DNA from: Vibrio algarum
GTDB lineage: Bacteria; Pseudomonadota; Gammaproteobacteria; Enterobacterales; Vibrionaceae
Assembly: GCF_028204155.1 (NCBI RefSeq)
Contig: NZ_JAQLOI010000001.1
Span: 806,001 to 870,000 of the forward strand
DNA: 64,000 bases
Direction of reading: 5' to 3'
This document shows positions 47,527 to 57,716 of this stretch, piece after piece. The translations under genes were made by a program, and so were the position numbers. The notes beneath the pieces were generated by a model. That model did not search any database, was not told the origin of the DNA, and was given only the letters and a program-made list of their open reading frames with translations. Each line of letters starts with the position of its first letter. The first letter of the stretch is position 1.

Positions 47527-47624
47527 TTATTCTAGTTCTCTTCAATTTTCAACCTTTAATGTGTCTAGTCAAGGAACCGGTAGCGAGGGTAAACAAGAGA
47601 TAATATTGTTTAGTTAGGAGCATT

Positions 47625-47662
47625 GAAGAAAGGCTATTGAAACGAAGAAAGGCTATTGAAAC
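47625..47662. repeat. Exact tandem repeat, 2 x 19 bp
   Basis: The unit GAAGAAAGGCTATTGAAAC occurs twice in a row (47625-47643 and 47644-47662). The second copy covers the yjjW stop codon; the first therefore is a duplicate of the gene's 3' end. Confidence 0.9.
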
Positions 47663-48527
47663 GCGGGCGGGAGCATTATTTTGTGAGGTAATACTTTTTG
47701 CAAAAGGTGTTTGAAATTGACAATTTCTTCTTTGCTGCAGGTTTCCCAAAACAGAGCTTCACCGGTGACTCCGTGATGTTGGAATGCATTGAGCCGAATA
47801 GTAACGTCGCTAGGTAATTTATTTAAATAAGCCGTTAATGTATCAATATGCTCAAGATAATCGGTTTGGTTAGGGATAGCGAGTAAGCGTAATTCATGTA
47901 ATTTGTTAGCTGTCGATAAGATATCTATCGATTTAAATACTGACTCATTACCTCTACCCACAAGTCTCTCGTGAACTAAACCGTCCCACGCTTTTAAGTC
48001 GATCATAGCACCATCGAGATGAGGTAAAACTTTTGACCACCCCTGTTCAGATAAAGAGCCATTACTATCCATAAAGCACGTGAGTCTTTCAAGTTTAGGA
48101 TGTGATTTTATTGCTTTAAAAAGTGCAATAATGAAAGGGATCTGTAGGCTTGCTTCACCCCCTGATACGGTGATGCCATTTAGAAATACATAGTTATCCT
48201 CAATAATTAACAATAAATCTTCTACGCTGTATTCACGTACTTTCGGGGATGATTGAAAAGAACAGATGTCGATGCATTTGTCGCAATCTGTGCATTTATC
48301 AGCATGCCAGATTACTTTTTTTGTTCATTCAATGTGAGTGCGTCATCCTTACATTCCGGGACACATAAACCACAGTGATTACAGTGAGCAATAGAGTGAG
48401 GGTTATGGCATGAGGTGCAATTGAAGTTACATCCTTGAAAAAATATGACTAACCGATTACCAGGGCCATCTACACAAGAAAAAGTGAGAATTTTACTAAT
48501 CTTAGCAGTGCGAGATGGCGTGGTCAT
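47653..48527 (-). CDS. yjjW: YjjW-type radical SAM glycyl-radical activase, with an apparent one-base frameshift
   Basis: Installs the glycyl radical on YjjI using S-adenosylmethionine and an iron-sulfur cluster. The first frame (48312-48527) has the radical SAM CxxxCxxC motif FFQGCNFNCTSCHNP and a ferredoxin cluster CNHCGLCVPEC, then stops after LNEQKK. One extra A in the A7 run (48316-48322) restores VIWHADKCTDCDKCIDIC, the second ferredoxin cluster, and the rest (GGEASLQIPFI, GAMIDLKAWD) to the stop at 47653. Repaired length about 291 residues, as in E. coli YjjW. It follows yjjI closely and is presumably in its operon. Confidence 0.9.
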
Positions 48528-48553
48528 TTTAATGTTTACGCTTATTTTTCATT

Positions 48554-50080
48554 TTATTTTTGATAAATCGGATTCATTTCAGCACTGAGTACTCGTGGCT
48601 TACGATTGAGCAACTCCGTATTGTCAGCCGCTTCTGAACCTAAGAAAGTGGTATTGGTTCGAGAGCCTTGTTTTTTATATTTCGCGATATCCGACATTTT
48701 AACCATATAACCGGTAATTCTAACTAGGTCATTGGAAAATACGTTCGCGGTAAACTCTCGCATGCCTAACTCTAGTGCACCTTTGCAGAGGTTATACATA
48801 GCCTCTGGGTTTGATTTTACCGTTTCGTCGATTGTGAGGATGTCGCTGATACCTGAAGGGTAAAATTTGTGGTGACCAACGGTGGCTTTAATATGGGTGA
48901 TGGGGTCCGGTTCATATCCATAGGAAATGCGAGTTGCTGGTGTTACTCCTGTGTCTAGGCTTATCCCTGCTTGAGCATGAAGAAGTGCTCTCCCATGGTA
49001 ACCATATTTGACTGGTGTAACTTCAACGATATTAGCCAAGGCTTCAGAAATCGTATAACTCAGTTCGTTTGCTACCTGATCATGGCCAAATTCAGCGGTA
49101 ATGCCCTCTTTTTCTAGCAGAGTTTTTACAGCTTCTGCCATGCCAAATATACCAAACATAGGAGCAAATCGATCTTCTTTGATCAATTGCTCGGTCACTA
49201 AAAAGCTCTTAAAGAAGTTGGATTGTTCGTGCAAAAATCCGCTGCGAGCTTCTATAACTTCAAACATCACTTGGCAATATTCGGGCAGTATTACGGATAG
49301 AAACTCTTGTTGATCTTTAGAGCGAGCCGCTATTTCGTTTAAGTTCATTCTAACCAGTGTATTTGCTCCACCGGATAACGGTAGTGAGTTATAGCAACTC
49401 ACGATACCAAAGCGTTTATCTCCGTAAAAACCCGCATGCATAGGGTAATTGGCCACATGAGGCTTACTGCATTCACAAATATTAGAGGTAGCGTGACGGA
49501 GTAAGTCGTTTGGCGTGACAGCAGGGTCATGCATAAAGGTTAGATTAGGCGCTATCTGTTTAAGTTCAGCATCAACCTTTAAAATAGTTCGACATATGAC
49601 GTTATCACTTGGGCCTATATTAGCGTGCATAAAGGCATCTGGTAACGTTCTGTCTAACATTATCCAAAACAGCTTAATTTTCTGATAAATTTGTTGTTCA
49701 GATAATGCATTCACATATGGCATTAGTATTTCATCTAAATGCCCTAAATAGACGGGAATGGAAGTAACAGATGGCACATGATGATAAATAATAGTGAGCA
49801 AATTAAGCGCTTCATCTAGATTAGAAGCCGGTTCGAGCTCTAGATATTGAGACCCTTGTTTTAGAAAACGACCATAATCGGGCAGGACATATCTCGGTTT
49901 AAAGGGCGCATTACCTTCAAACATATCGCATAGAACACCTTCACTGAGCGCTAATTGCGCTTGCGCAGATAAAGGCACATAAGCAAGGCTACCTTCCGCT
50001 TCTAATGCGAGTAAATTTGTTTTTTGTTTAGGAGAAAGGTTGGCATCGGTAATGATGCTTTGAATGCGCTCTTGATTCAT
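48554..50080 (-). CDS. yjjI: YjjI-family glycyl radical enzyme
   Basis: An oxygen-sensitive glycyl radical enzyme of 508 residues (E. coli YjjI about 516). The C-terminal radical loop reads VRITGYMVKMSDI with the radical glycine at Gly457; a conserved SCYNSLPLSGG segment near residue 225 is the likely thiyl-cysteine region. From memory, recent biochemistry assigns YjjI as a 1,5-anhydroglucitol-6-phosphate lyase in an anaerobic sugar route; I cannot verify that here. The activase gene follows, and a divergent LysR gene lies upstream. Expected to work only without oxygen. Confidence 0.9.
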   Translation of the reverse strand: MNQERIQSIITDANLSPKQKTNLLALEAEGSLAYVPLSAQAQLALSEGVLCDMFEGNAPFKPRYVLPDYGRFLKQGSQYLELEPASNLDEALNLLTIIYHHVPSVTSIPVYLGHLDEILMPYVNALSEQQIYQKIKLFWIMLDRTLPDAFMHANIGPSDNVICRTILKVDAELKQIAPNLTFMHDPAVTPNDLLRHATSNICECSKPHVANYPMHAGFYGDKRFGIVSCYNSLPLSGGANTLVRMNLNEIAARSKDQQEFLSVILPEYCQVMFEVIEARSGFLHEQSNFFKSFLVTEQLIKEDRFAPMFGIFGMAEAVKTLLEKEGITAEFGHDQVANELSYTISEALANIVEVTPVKYGYHGRALLHAQAGISLDTGVTPATRISYGYEPDPITHIKATVGHHKFYPSGISDILTIDETVKSNPEAMYNLCKGALELGMREFTANVFSNDLVRITGYMVKMSDIAKYKKQGSRTNTTFLGSEAADNTELLNRKPRVLSAEMNPIYQK

Positions 50081-50289
50081 AAATTAAGTCCGGAGAGTTA
50101 AGCTATCGTCACTATATCTCAGAAGCAGGTAACTCAACCAGTATAATATGGAATAGTACGACAGATCGCCCTGCTGATTTTAGAAAGTAGCACGAAGTTT
50201 GGTTTATTAAAAAGCTTCACATCTCGTCGATGAACAGGCTATATTTTATATCAAAGGCACAGAGTAGAGATAACCTCGAGAGGGCAGGG

Positions 50290-51228
50290 ATGGCGAAGAA
50301 AGTAGATTATAATCTTTTACATGTTTATCTTTTAATTCATAAACACAGAAGCTTATCGTTAGTGGCTAAGCAGCTGGGTTGCACGGATAGTGCGGTAAGT
50401 AAGATGTTAAGCAAGCTTAGAGAGGGTTTTAATGATCAGCTGTTTGTGCGCCACACCAGTGGCCTTGAACCCACGGCATTAACAGAATGGCTTGCACCTA
50501 AAATAGAAATAAAGCTAACGGCCCTCGATGCGGTTATAGACGAAGCCATTGAAAACGCGTTTGAAACAGAGCGGCACGTGGTTATTAGTTTATTACCGGT
50601 TGATATTAGTTTGTTCGGCAGTGTGCTTTATTCTCAGTTGAGCCAATTTTTTCCTGATGTTAAGTTTAGTCTTGTCAGTTGGGCTGAAAATACCCCAGAT
50701 AAAATAGCGTCAAAGGAAGTGGATTTTGCCGTTGGTCCATCACTCGATAATAACTCTAAATTATGCTACCAAACCGTTATGTTTGATACGAGCTATAACC
50801 TTGTCGTTCCGGAGAAAGACATATATACAAGTTGGCATGATTATTTGAAGTATCGCTTATTAAGACAGTTGGTGCCTGGATGGAATATAGCAAAAAGGCC
50901 AATTACTGAAATGCTTGATAAGCAAAAAATCCCATACTATGTCGATGACCTGACCGATTTTGATGACATCTCATATGCCAATAATATTATGTTGGCGAAC
51001 AAGGGTGACCTGCCGTATGGAATTGGATTATTTTCTCATCAGATTGATAAATTTAAACAGAATATCAATAGTAATGTTTATATTGTCAATCCGAGCACCT
51101 TTGGCGAGTTTAAGATACAAAGTAAAATCGAGTTTTGTCTCTATGAATATGTAGGAAATCGAGGCAATTATTTTTATGATCAAGTGAAATCGATATTACA
51201 AAACACACTTAACCCCAAAAATAAATAG
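50290..51228 (+). CDS. LysR-family regulator divergent from yjjI
   Basis: 312 residues from the ATG at 50290, which has AGGGCAGGG just upstream; the frame also opens 20 codons earlier. The winged helix (DYNLLHVYLLIHKHRSLSLVAKQLGCTDSAVSKMLSKL) is of the ToxR-linked LeuO/NodD-like subgroup, with FVRHTSGLEPTAL as the wing. The effector domain is divergent. Head-to-head with yjjI across about 210 bp, so it is the natural candidate regulator of yjjI-yjjW. Confidence 0.87.
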   Translation: MAKKVDYNLLHVYLLIHKHRSLSLVAKQLGCTDSAVSKMLSKLREGFNDQLFVRHTSGLEPTALTEWLAPKIEIKLTALDAVIDEAIENAFETERHVVISLLPVDISLFGSVLYSQLSQFFPDVKFSLVSWAENTPDKIASKEVDFAVGPSLDNNSKLCYQTVMFDTSYNLVVPEKDIYTSWHDYLKYRLLRQLVPGWNIAKRPITEMLDKQKIPYYVDDLTDFDDISYANNIMLANKGDLPYGIGLFSHQIDKFKQNINSNVYIVNPSTFGEFKIQSKIEFCLYEYVGNRGNYFYDQVKSILQNTLNPKNK

Positions 51229-51493
51229 TACACAAGGTTTGATTTTTAACTCCTATTATTTTGCTTACATTTCGGCTTCCATTCAAATTATATTTCTATA
51301 TTTCTCAAATCAAGCTTTGTCCATACCGGTCTAAAGCTTTTTTCTTACCGTGTGTTTCTGCTTTTTCCATTTACATTCCATTTTGGAAAGAATGACCTTC
51401 CACACATTCCTAAAAAGATATCGTACATTATTCACACAGGAAATGAGTGAGCATGGATTTCTCAAAAATAATCAATAATAGAGAGATGATGAT

Positions 51494-52105
51494 ATGAATA
51501 CGAAGAACATTTTAATTATGGATACCCGCCCATTAGTTTGTGAAGCACTAACGAGTTTAGTTGAAAAAACTTTCCGCCATACAAATGTATTTATTTCGGA
51601 TAATGCTCAAAATGGAATGAAGCTCGTTAGAGAAAATGACATAGACTTAATTATTCTTGATATCGATTTAAAAACATCGAGCAGTTTTGATTTTGTGCGT
51701 CGTGCTAAAGCGGCCGATTTTTTTGGCAAAGTGCTTTTTATCTCAAGCAATGATCATTCGATGGTAAGCCAAACGGCCAAAATGGTCGGTGCGAATGGAT
51801 TTGTTTCCAAAACAGAAAGCACAGAAATGATCAAAGACGCTATCTTAGCAGTGTCTAGAGGATACTCTGTTTTTAAAGAAGATTTAAACCAATCGAAAGA
51901 GGCGGTGACACTCTCAAAAAGAGAGTCAGTTGTTTATAATTATTTAGTGCAAGGTTATTCGAACCAGAAGATATCAGAGTTGTTGTCACTAAGTGCCAAG
52001 ACGGTTAGTACTTATAAAACTCGTATCCTAACTAAATATAATGCTGATTCGGTGATTCAGATAATGAATATTCAAAACCTGACCCCAAATTCATTCATGC
52101 ACTAA
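51494..52105 (+). CDS. Orphan LuxR-type response regulator
   Basis: 203 residues. The receiver domain retains the phospho-acceptor Asp in LIILDIDLKTSSSF, though the usual acidic pair near residue 10 is reduced to a single Asp (MDTRPLV). The C-terminal HTH reads LSKRESVVYNYLVQGYSNQKISELLSLSAKTVSTYKTRI, close to FimZ/EvgA-like proteins. No kinase gene is adjacent. Loss of part of the acidic pocket may alter phosphorylation. Confidence 0.88.
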   Translation: MNTKNILIMDTRPLVCEALTSLVEKTFRHTNVFISDNAQNGMKLVRENDIDLIILDIDLKTSSSFDFVRRAKAADFFGKVLFISSNDHSMVSQTAKMVGANGFVSKTESTEMIKDAILAVSRGYSVFKEDLNQSKEAVTLSKRESVVYNYLVQGYSNQKISELLSLSAKTVSTYKTRILTKYNADSVIQIMNIQNLTPNSFMH

Positions 52106-52142
52106 TCGAACAGAGTATCGGGATATGAATTTTACAAATCAT

Positions 52143-52166
52143 CCTATCCCCACTTTTGTGGGGATG
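52143..52166. terminator. Short GC-rich hairpin after the response regulator gene
   Basis: ATCCCCAC-TTTT-GTGGGGAT, perfect eight-base arms. There is no T-tail; it may be a terminator or a dispersed intergenic palindrome. Confidence 0.5.
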
Positions 52167-52210
52167 ACGGAATAGTAAAACTTAAGGACTCGATAACAAA
52201 TAAGCTCAAA

Positions 52211-53992
52211 TCACTCTATTTTAATGTCATGAGAAGTGAGATAACTCTCACTTTCAGTAAAGCCCATATAGCGGCCTAAGGTTTTTTTCGGGACTTTGCG
52301 TAGGTCGACGACAATAAGGCCATCAAGTGCATCGTTAAACGCAGGATCAACATTAAAACACACTAGTTTGCCATTTAATCCTAGATATTGTCTTAGCAGT
52401 ACGGGTACACCTTTGCCTGCATCCATACGAGCTATGACCCTAGAAAGTAACTGTAAATCTCCTAAAGCAGTAAGCAAGCTTGTATTCCAAGAGGTGCTTT
52501 TACTTTTTAATGGATTAGAGGCTTTTACGCATTTCGCGCTTTCGATATCGTAATGATGTAACGTCATGGTTTCTGCTAGCAATTGTCGAGCTTCATGGCT
52601 GTAATCATTACTGATACTTACGGGGCCAAATAAATGTGTATATTGAGGGTTACGATAAACGTAGGTTGCAATGCCTTTCCATAGCAAGAGAAGCGCACTC
52701 ATGCTTCTTTGATATTCCTGAGCGATAACAGAGCGGCCCATTTCGATTGCCTTACCATTATTCATTCTATCCAAGAATCGTTGGTCATAATGAAACAACG
52801 TCGTAGAGTAAAGAGCATTGACTCCTTTATGTTGAGTGAGTTCATCAACCAAGCCTAAACGATAGGCACCAACTAGCCTGCGATGCTCTCTATCCCACAC
52901 AAAAAGTTGCAGGTACTTTTCATCAAACTTATCCAGATCAAGTGCTAAGCCAGTGCCTTCACCGACTTGGCGAAAGTTTAATTCACGAAGCCTGCCAATT
53001 TCATGCATCAAACTAGGAATATTTGTCGCCTTTGTACAATAAACGTCAAATTCTTTGTTAGTGAGAAGGTGTGCCTCTTTTGGCAGGTTATCTAAGTCCA
53101 GTTGAATGGCTTCATAAGGCAATGAGGTCGCGATGGGTTCATTGCCATTAAAGCCAATACTTGTTTCGTTTTGTTTTTGTATTGTTCTATTTAGCAAATA
53201 AGTATTGAGTCTAAGATAATTAACCAGTTTTTTATCATCCAGATTATTGACTTCTTTGTACTTGATTACATCACCGATAGCGATGGATATGACCTCTTCT
53301 TTTTTGTTCAGTAGCTCTCGGCCTAGCATCAAGGTTCTTAATAAAGGGTGTATTTTCCCTGCCATATAAAAACGGTTAGAATTTTGACCTTTAATAAATA
53401 TGGGCACTGTAACCGCGCGGTTTTTTCGAATAAGAGAGCTAACAGAGCGGCTCCACTCTTTGTCTTCAAGTTTGCCTTTTTTGCTGTCCACGAGTTGAGA
53501 CACTTCACCGGCAGGAAACATAAGCAGCAACCCGCCATTGGCGAGATGCTTATTGGCTGTACGAAGTGCTCGCATATTGGAACGTTTCGCGTCCTGTGTT
53601 TCAAATACGTCGACACCGATAAATAGCTCATCGAGTTCGGAAACAGTTTTAAGGTATTGGTTTGCCAGAATCTGAATGTCACTGCGTATTGTCAGTAACA
53701 ACTCGGCTAATATAACCCCTTCAACACAGCCGAGTGGATGGTTTGCAACAACCACCGTTGCACCGGTTGACGGTACATTATTAAGTGAGCCACGTATTAC
53801 TTTATAGTCGATGCCGAGAACATCGAGTGTAAAACGTAAGAACTCTTGAGTATTACAGCCGGCAGGACGTTGAGCGTAAAATCTATCTAATGTACTTAAA
53901 CCTGTGGCCCATTCAGCAAAAGACTCGCCAAGACCAAAAGGGGTTTTTCTCGGAAGACGAAACGGGCTTGTTGATGATTGTACAGATTGCAT
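52211..53992 (-). CDS. olsF: Bifunctional ornithine-lipid synthase OlsF
   Basis: Makes phosphorus-free ornithine lipids from ornithine and acyl donors. 593 residues in two parts: an N-terminal PlsC-like O-acyltransferase (about 60-290; NHPLGCVEG at 84-92 and FPAGEVSQ) and a C-terminal GNAT-like N-acyltransferase of the OlsB type (about 320-500; EIGRLRELNFR, AIEMGRSVIAQEYQRS). This order matches the OlsF enzymes known from Serratia and V. cholerae VC0489, and the glmS-proximal position agrees. In V. cholerae it is linked to phosphate starvation; no clear Pho box was found here. Confidence 0.88.
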   Translation of the reverse strand: MQSVQSSTSPFRLPRKTPFGLGESFAEWATGLSTLDRFYAQRPAGCNTQEFLRFTLDVLGIDYKVIRGSLNNVPSTGATVVVANHPLGCVEGVILAELLLTIRSDIQILANQYLKTVSELDELFIGVDVFETQDAKRSNMRALRTANKHLANGGLLLMFPAGEVSQLVDSKKGKLEDKEWSRSVSSLIRKNRAVTVPIFIKGQNSNRFYMAGKIHPLLRTLMLGRELLNKKEEVISIAIGDVIKYKEVNNLDDKKLVNYLRLNTYLLNRTIQKQNETSIGFNGNEPIATSLPYEAIQLDLDNLPKEAHLLTNKEFDVYCTKATNIPSLMHEIGRLRELNFRQVGEGTGLALDLDKFDEKYLQLFVWDREHRRLVGAYRLGLVDELTQHKGVNALYSTTLFHYDQRFLDRMNNGKAIEMGRSVIAQEYQRSMSALLLLWKGIATYVYRNPQYTHLFGPVSISNDYSHEARQLLAETMTLHHYDIESAKCVKASNPLKSKSTSWNTSLLTALGDLQLLSRVIARMDAGKGVPVLLRQYLGLNGKLVCFNVDPAFNDALDGLIVVDLRKVPKKTLGRYMGFTESESYLTSHDIKIE

Positions 53993-54189
53993 AATTACCT
54001 CAGAATACTTGTTAACTTGCTGAGATTTTATGAACGCTAAGTTTCAGTTATGCGACTTGAAGATTAGAAATAGATGAACAGTTAATGACACTAGCTTTCT
54101 GTCATTGTTATCTATCGATAAGATCAGTTCGCGGTCTCAGTAAGTAATCTAAATAGTTTAATTACTACAACAGACCGTCGAAACGCTGA

Positions 54190-54558
54190 TTATCTTACAA
54201 AAGAGAAATCTTTTGTTTTAGAAAATAGTCCTGGGTACTTTTTACGGAGATAAATTTGTTCTGCTGTCATACGTTTGAGGTCGGGGCCTTTGGTAAGTTT
54301 AGCAACCAATTCGTTGTCATCTAGTCTTAAAACGCGTCCTTCAATAGGAATCTCGACACCATCATGGAAACGTATCGTTCCTTTAATCGTGACACCACGG
54401 GAAACCGGGTGTGAATTTGTAAATAGAATACGAGTGCCTTGTTCAGATATCTCACAAATTCGAAAGTCGCGATCAAGAATTTTGGCTCTTGGTCGTTCGC
54501 TTTTTGGGTACCTAAGACGAAAGTACTCTCTTCTTTGTGCTTCTGATTGTTGATCCAT
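54190..54558 (-). CDS. PilZ-domain protein (cyclic di-GMP receptor)
   Basis: 122 residues. The PilZ signature is complete: QRREYFRL (RxxxR-type, residues 8-15) and the EISEQG turn (D/NxSxxG variant). No other domain is present, so it probably acts through a partner protein. Next to a GGDEF-EAL gene on the same strand, which could supply its signal. Confidence 0.85.
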   Translation of the reverse strand: MDQQSEAQRREYFRLRYPKSERPRAKILDRDFRICEISEQGTRILFTNSHPVSRGVTIKGTIRFHDGVEIPIEGRVLRLDDNELVAKLTKGPDLKRMTAEQIYLRKKYPGLFSKTKDFSFVR

Positions 54559-54650
54559 AATTCTTTATTGTCGGACTTATCTAACAAGATGCTATCATAT
54601 TTGATTGGATTAAATCTAAATGAAATCCCTACAACTGTGAGATTTGGGGG

Positions 54651-56900
54651 CTATAAAAGCTCATAAATAGTTTCTGGTTTTTCCGGTTTATTAAAAAAAT
54701 CACCCTGAGCTAAATTACAGCCTAGTGTTCTAAGTAAGTTTAATTGCTCAACATGTTCAACCCCTTCAGCAACAACGCTGTATCCAAGAGAATGCGCCAT
54801 TCCTATCATTGACTCTATCAATAGTTCGGTTTTATGGTCTGCAAAATCATCTAAAAAATATTTGTCTATTTTTAAGCAGTCGACATTGAGGTGTTTTAGG
54901 GATGCAAATGATGAATATCCAGTGCCAAAATCATCTATTGCCATTAATACACCGAGTTTTCTCAACGCGGCAAATACAGATAGGTACTTGTCTTTTGTTT
55001 GGACAACCGTCTCTGTTACTTCTAATTCTAGATAAGAAGGAGGGATCTGTGTTTCCTCCAGTACCTTGCGGACCATCGGTACAAACTCTGCATCAAGAAA
55101 ATGCGAAGGGGATACATTTACAGCAACGCGAATATTGTTAACCCCAGACTTTCTCCAGTTGGCAATTTGGGTACAAGCAGTTCTCAACACGAATTTAGTT
55201 AATGGTTTAATCATACCAATTCGTTCTGCTATCTCGATAAATTCGCAAGGAGGGACCTGCCCTAATGCTGGATGATGCCAACGAGATAAAGCTTCAACAG
55301 CTACAATTTTGCCGGTTTGAATATCCACTTGGGTTTGGTATTCAATGTATAGCTGATTGTTTTCGATTGCTTCTCTTAAATATTGTTCTACCTTGAATTT
55401 GTACTCAGCCTCGTTGCTGAAGGATTTACGGTAATAAGAAAACTGGTTCTTACCGTTTTCTTTAGCGTCATAGAGGGCAGTATCTGCCGCTTTTAATAAA
55501 CTCTTTAGGTCTTGACCATCTTCTGGGTAGCGCGCGATGCCAATACTACAAGTTTGGATAACCTTTCTTCCTGAAAGTAATGAAGGCCTTGAAACGACCT
55601 CTAGACATTTTTGGGCTAACTTTGTAGTTGTTATGTCGTCATTGTTTTCGAGCAGAATACAAAATTCATCACCGCCTAAACGAGAAATGAGATAAATGTT
55701 CTGATTTAAAAGAAGTAGTCGTTCTGCAATTTCTTGAAGATGAATATCACCGACATCGTGGCCAAGGCTGTCATTGATACCTTTGAAATTATCCAAGTCG
55801 ATGTAATAAAGTGCAAAACGGCTTGCATTGAGTGTCGATCTCTCAATTAATGCTTCAAGATAGAGATATAGGTGAGAGCGACTTGAAAATCCGGTAAGTT
55901 CGTCTGTGTACGCGAGTTCTCTCATCCGCTTTTGGTTGTGATCTCGCTCCATGACAATGCTTGTCAGCATGGCTGCTGAACTCAAATCTGCGGACTCTTC
56001 TGCGTTGGGTAAAGCGGGGTAATCGTAATACATACCAAATGCCCCAAGTACGTTTTTAGTCGAACTCATAATAGGTTCCGACCAACAGCAGCGCATTCCG
56101 TGTGGAAGAGTCTGCTCTTTAAGGTCTTTCCATTTGGGATCTGTTTCGATGTTTTCGACTAATACGCGCTTTCCCGTGAAAGTAGATGCACCACAAGACC
56201 CAATTTCGGGGCCAATGATTAAACCATTCACGGCATCACAATAGGCCTTAGGCATGCTTGGTGCGCCTCCGTGGAGAAGAGCATTACCATCTAGTTCCAA
56301 CATAGAACAGCGCATGCCAGGATGCCTACTTTCATACAATAAAGCGATTTCATCATAGACTTTCAGAGCTGGAACGCCTTTTGCGATCATCTCTAGAATA
56401 CTGCTGTGTTTTATCTTAAAAAGCTCAGATGCTTTTTGTTTAGATATATCGGTATGGTAACCAATAAGTCGAATTGCCTGCGAGCCTGTGGAGTCAATAA
56501 TTTTAAAAGCAGTAGAGCGAATATAAATATACTCGCCATTTTTATGCCGCATTCTCATTTCAACTTCAAATGCGTCTGAGTTTCCGATTAAGTATTCAGA
56601 TGCTTTGTCTAAAACATATTTTTGTTCATCTGGGTGAACGAGAGATTTCCAGGTAGACAAGTTTCCTTCTAGTTCATGTTCCTCATATCCGAGCATCGAT
56701 TTCCAACGAGGGGAATAGTAAACCGTGTCAGTTTCGATATCCCAATCCCACACACCTTCATTTGCTCCGCGCATAGCTAAAACAAAGCGTAGGTCGCTTT
56801 TTCCTAACTCATCAGTTAATTGCTCGTTAATTTTTCTAGCTGAAGATAGTTCAAGGCGCAACTCATTAACTTGTGCAAGTAAATGTTGATGGTCTTTCAT
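54651..56900 (-). CDS. PAS-GAF-GGDEF-EAL cyclic di-GMP enzyme
   Basis: 749 residues with no membrane segment. Order: a short N-terminal coiled coil, PAS (about 30-155; NEGVWDWDIETDTVYYSPRW), GAF (about 165-310), GGDEF (about 325-485; SRLGGDEFCILL) and EAL (about 500-749; VEALSRW and DDFGTGYSS). Both catalytic motifs look intact, so either or both activities are possible; many such tandem proteins act as phosphodiesterases. Single gene upstream of the PilZ gene. Confidence 0.94.
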   Translation of the reverse strand: MKDHQHLLAQVNELRLELSSARKINEQLTDELGKSDLRFVLAMRGANEGVWDWDIETDTVYYSPRWKSMLGYEEHELEGNLSTWKSLVHPDEQKYVLDKASEYLIGNSDAFEVEMRMRHKNGEYIYIRSTAFKIIDSTGSQAIRLIGYHTDISKQKASELFKIKHSSILEMIAKGVPALKVYDEIALLYESRHPGMRCSMLELDGNALLHGGAPSMPKAYCDAVNGLIIGPEIGSCGASTFTGKRVLVENIETDPKWKDLKEQTLPHGMRCCWSEPIMSSTKNVLGAFGMYYDYPALPNAEESADLSSAAMLTSIVMERDHNQKRMRELAYTDELTGFSSRSHLYLYLEALIERSTLNASRFALYYIDLDNFKGINDSLGHDVGDIHLQEIAERLLLLNQNIYLISRLGGDEFCILLENNDDITTTKLAQKCLEVVSRPSLLSGRKVIQTCSIGIARYPEDGQDLKSLLKAADTALYDAKENGKNQFSYYRKSFSNEAEYKFKVEQYLREAIENNQLYIEYQTQVDIQTGKIVAVEALSRWHHPALGQVPPCEFIEIAERIGMIKPLTKFVLRTACTQIANWRKSGVNNIRVAVNVSPSHFLDAEFVPMVRKVLEETQIPPSYLELEVTETVVQTKDKYLSVFAALRKLGVLMAIDDFGTGYSSFASLKHLNVDCLKIDKYFLDDFADHKTELLIESMIGMAHSLGYSVVAEGVEHVEQLNLLRTLGCNLAQGDFFNKPEKPETIYELL

Positions 56901-57093
56901 AGTGGAATTGACTCATGCGCTAAAGATACTTAATTGTACTAATGAATTGACGGTGTGAATATGACCGCTGCTTCAAATATTCAATTACTTGCAGTGGCGC
57001 ATTTATCAATACCTACGTGATTAAGAATAAAACATGCAATCGTATTTGTACTTTTGGGTATGATAAATAAAGGTATTTTGACGTAAGAAAAGC

Positions 57094-57160
57094 AAAAGGC
57101 CTGAGAAGCAAAAATGCTCTCAGGCCTTTATATATTTGGTGGCCCCTCGCGACTTGAACT
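57094..57160. repeat. Left island boundary: copy of the tRNA-Ile2 3' end and its terminator (attachment-site remnant)
   Basis: This stretch repeats 62775-62840 with only a few differences. It has the hairpin AAAGGCCTGAGA... and then TGGTGGCCCCTCGC plus GACTTGAACT, which is the CCA end, acceptor strand and T-arm part of the tRNA, with one base deleted. After 57160 the likeness ends. A displaced tRNA 3' end in the same orientation is the mark left by site-specific integration. Confidence 0.8.
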
Positions 57161-57272
57161 TAGTGTTTAAGTTGCTTTTTATTTTGCATTTAGTTGGTTA
57201 AGGTTTTCTTTGGTGTTACCAAATGAAAAAGTTAATCAAAAATAAAGCGCTCATATTCTGAAAATGTGATGT

Positions 57273-57375
57273 TTATCTATTTCCACTACGCACCAACATA
57301 TCACACACCAGACTAGCAATCCCCTGAGACACAAGCTCCTCATACAAAGCCTGCATCTCCGCTCCGTGGTGTCAG
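57273..57375 (-). pseudogene. Short coding remnant at the left island end
   Basis: A minus-strand ORF tail of about 30 codons containing MQALYEELVSQGIASLV and ending RSGNR. It has protein-like composition and a possible Shine-Dalgarno, but an upstream stop three codons before the GGAGCGGAG. It looks like the end of a larger, perhaps phage-derived, gene cut off during island decay. I cannot name the family. Confidence 0.35.
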
Positions 57376-57716
57376 ATTTACTTTATGCAGTATTGTTAGT
57401 AGAACATGCAAGAAGAGGTAAGCTCATGAAACGTCTTTGTCCCATTTCAATTTTGCAGAAATTATGTCTGATATATTTCGGCTGCGTCATATCTAACCTT
57501 CTTAGCTGAAGGGTAGTTAAAAGGTGATGAAAAGAAACTCCCGAAACTGCTCAAAATAGATATTTCTAACCAACGCTCTCCGATTGCATAGTTATGCGAC
57601 CTCACTAAAAAGCAGAATTCACTTCTGGATATTTCTAAGCCAGTAATTTTGTTCTTTTCCCAAGCCATGAATTATTACTGATGTGGCAAGGTGTAAAGAA
57701 AATATTTGATTTTTCG
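57376..57716. other. Gene-poor stretch inside the island
   Basis: 340 bp with no recognisable gene. A 68-codon minus-strand ORF (57462-57668) has a good ATG but no family resemblance and no visible promoter; I leave it out as a gene. Confidence 0.4.

Noticed and set aside
48316..48322. Programmed frameshifting at A7 or G5 runs as an explanation for the split genes
   Set aside because: Seven unrelated genes share the defect and an essential one is included, all with missing bases; an assembly error is simpler. Kept as an alternative only if accurate reads confirm the runs.
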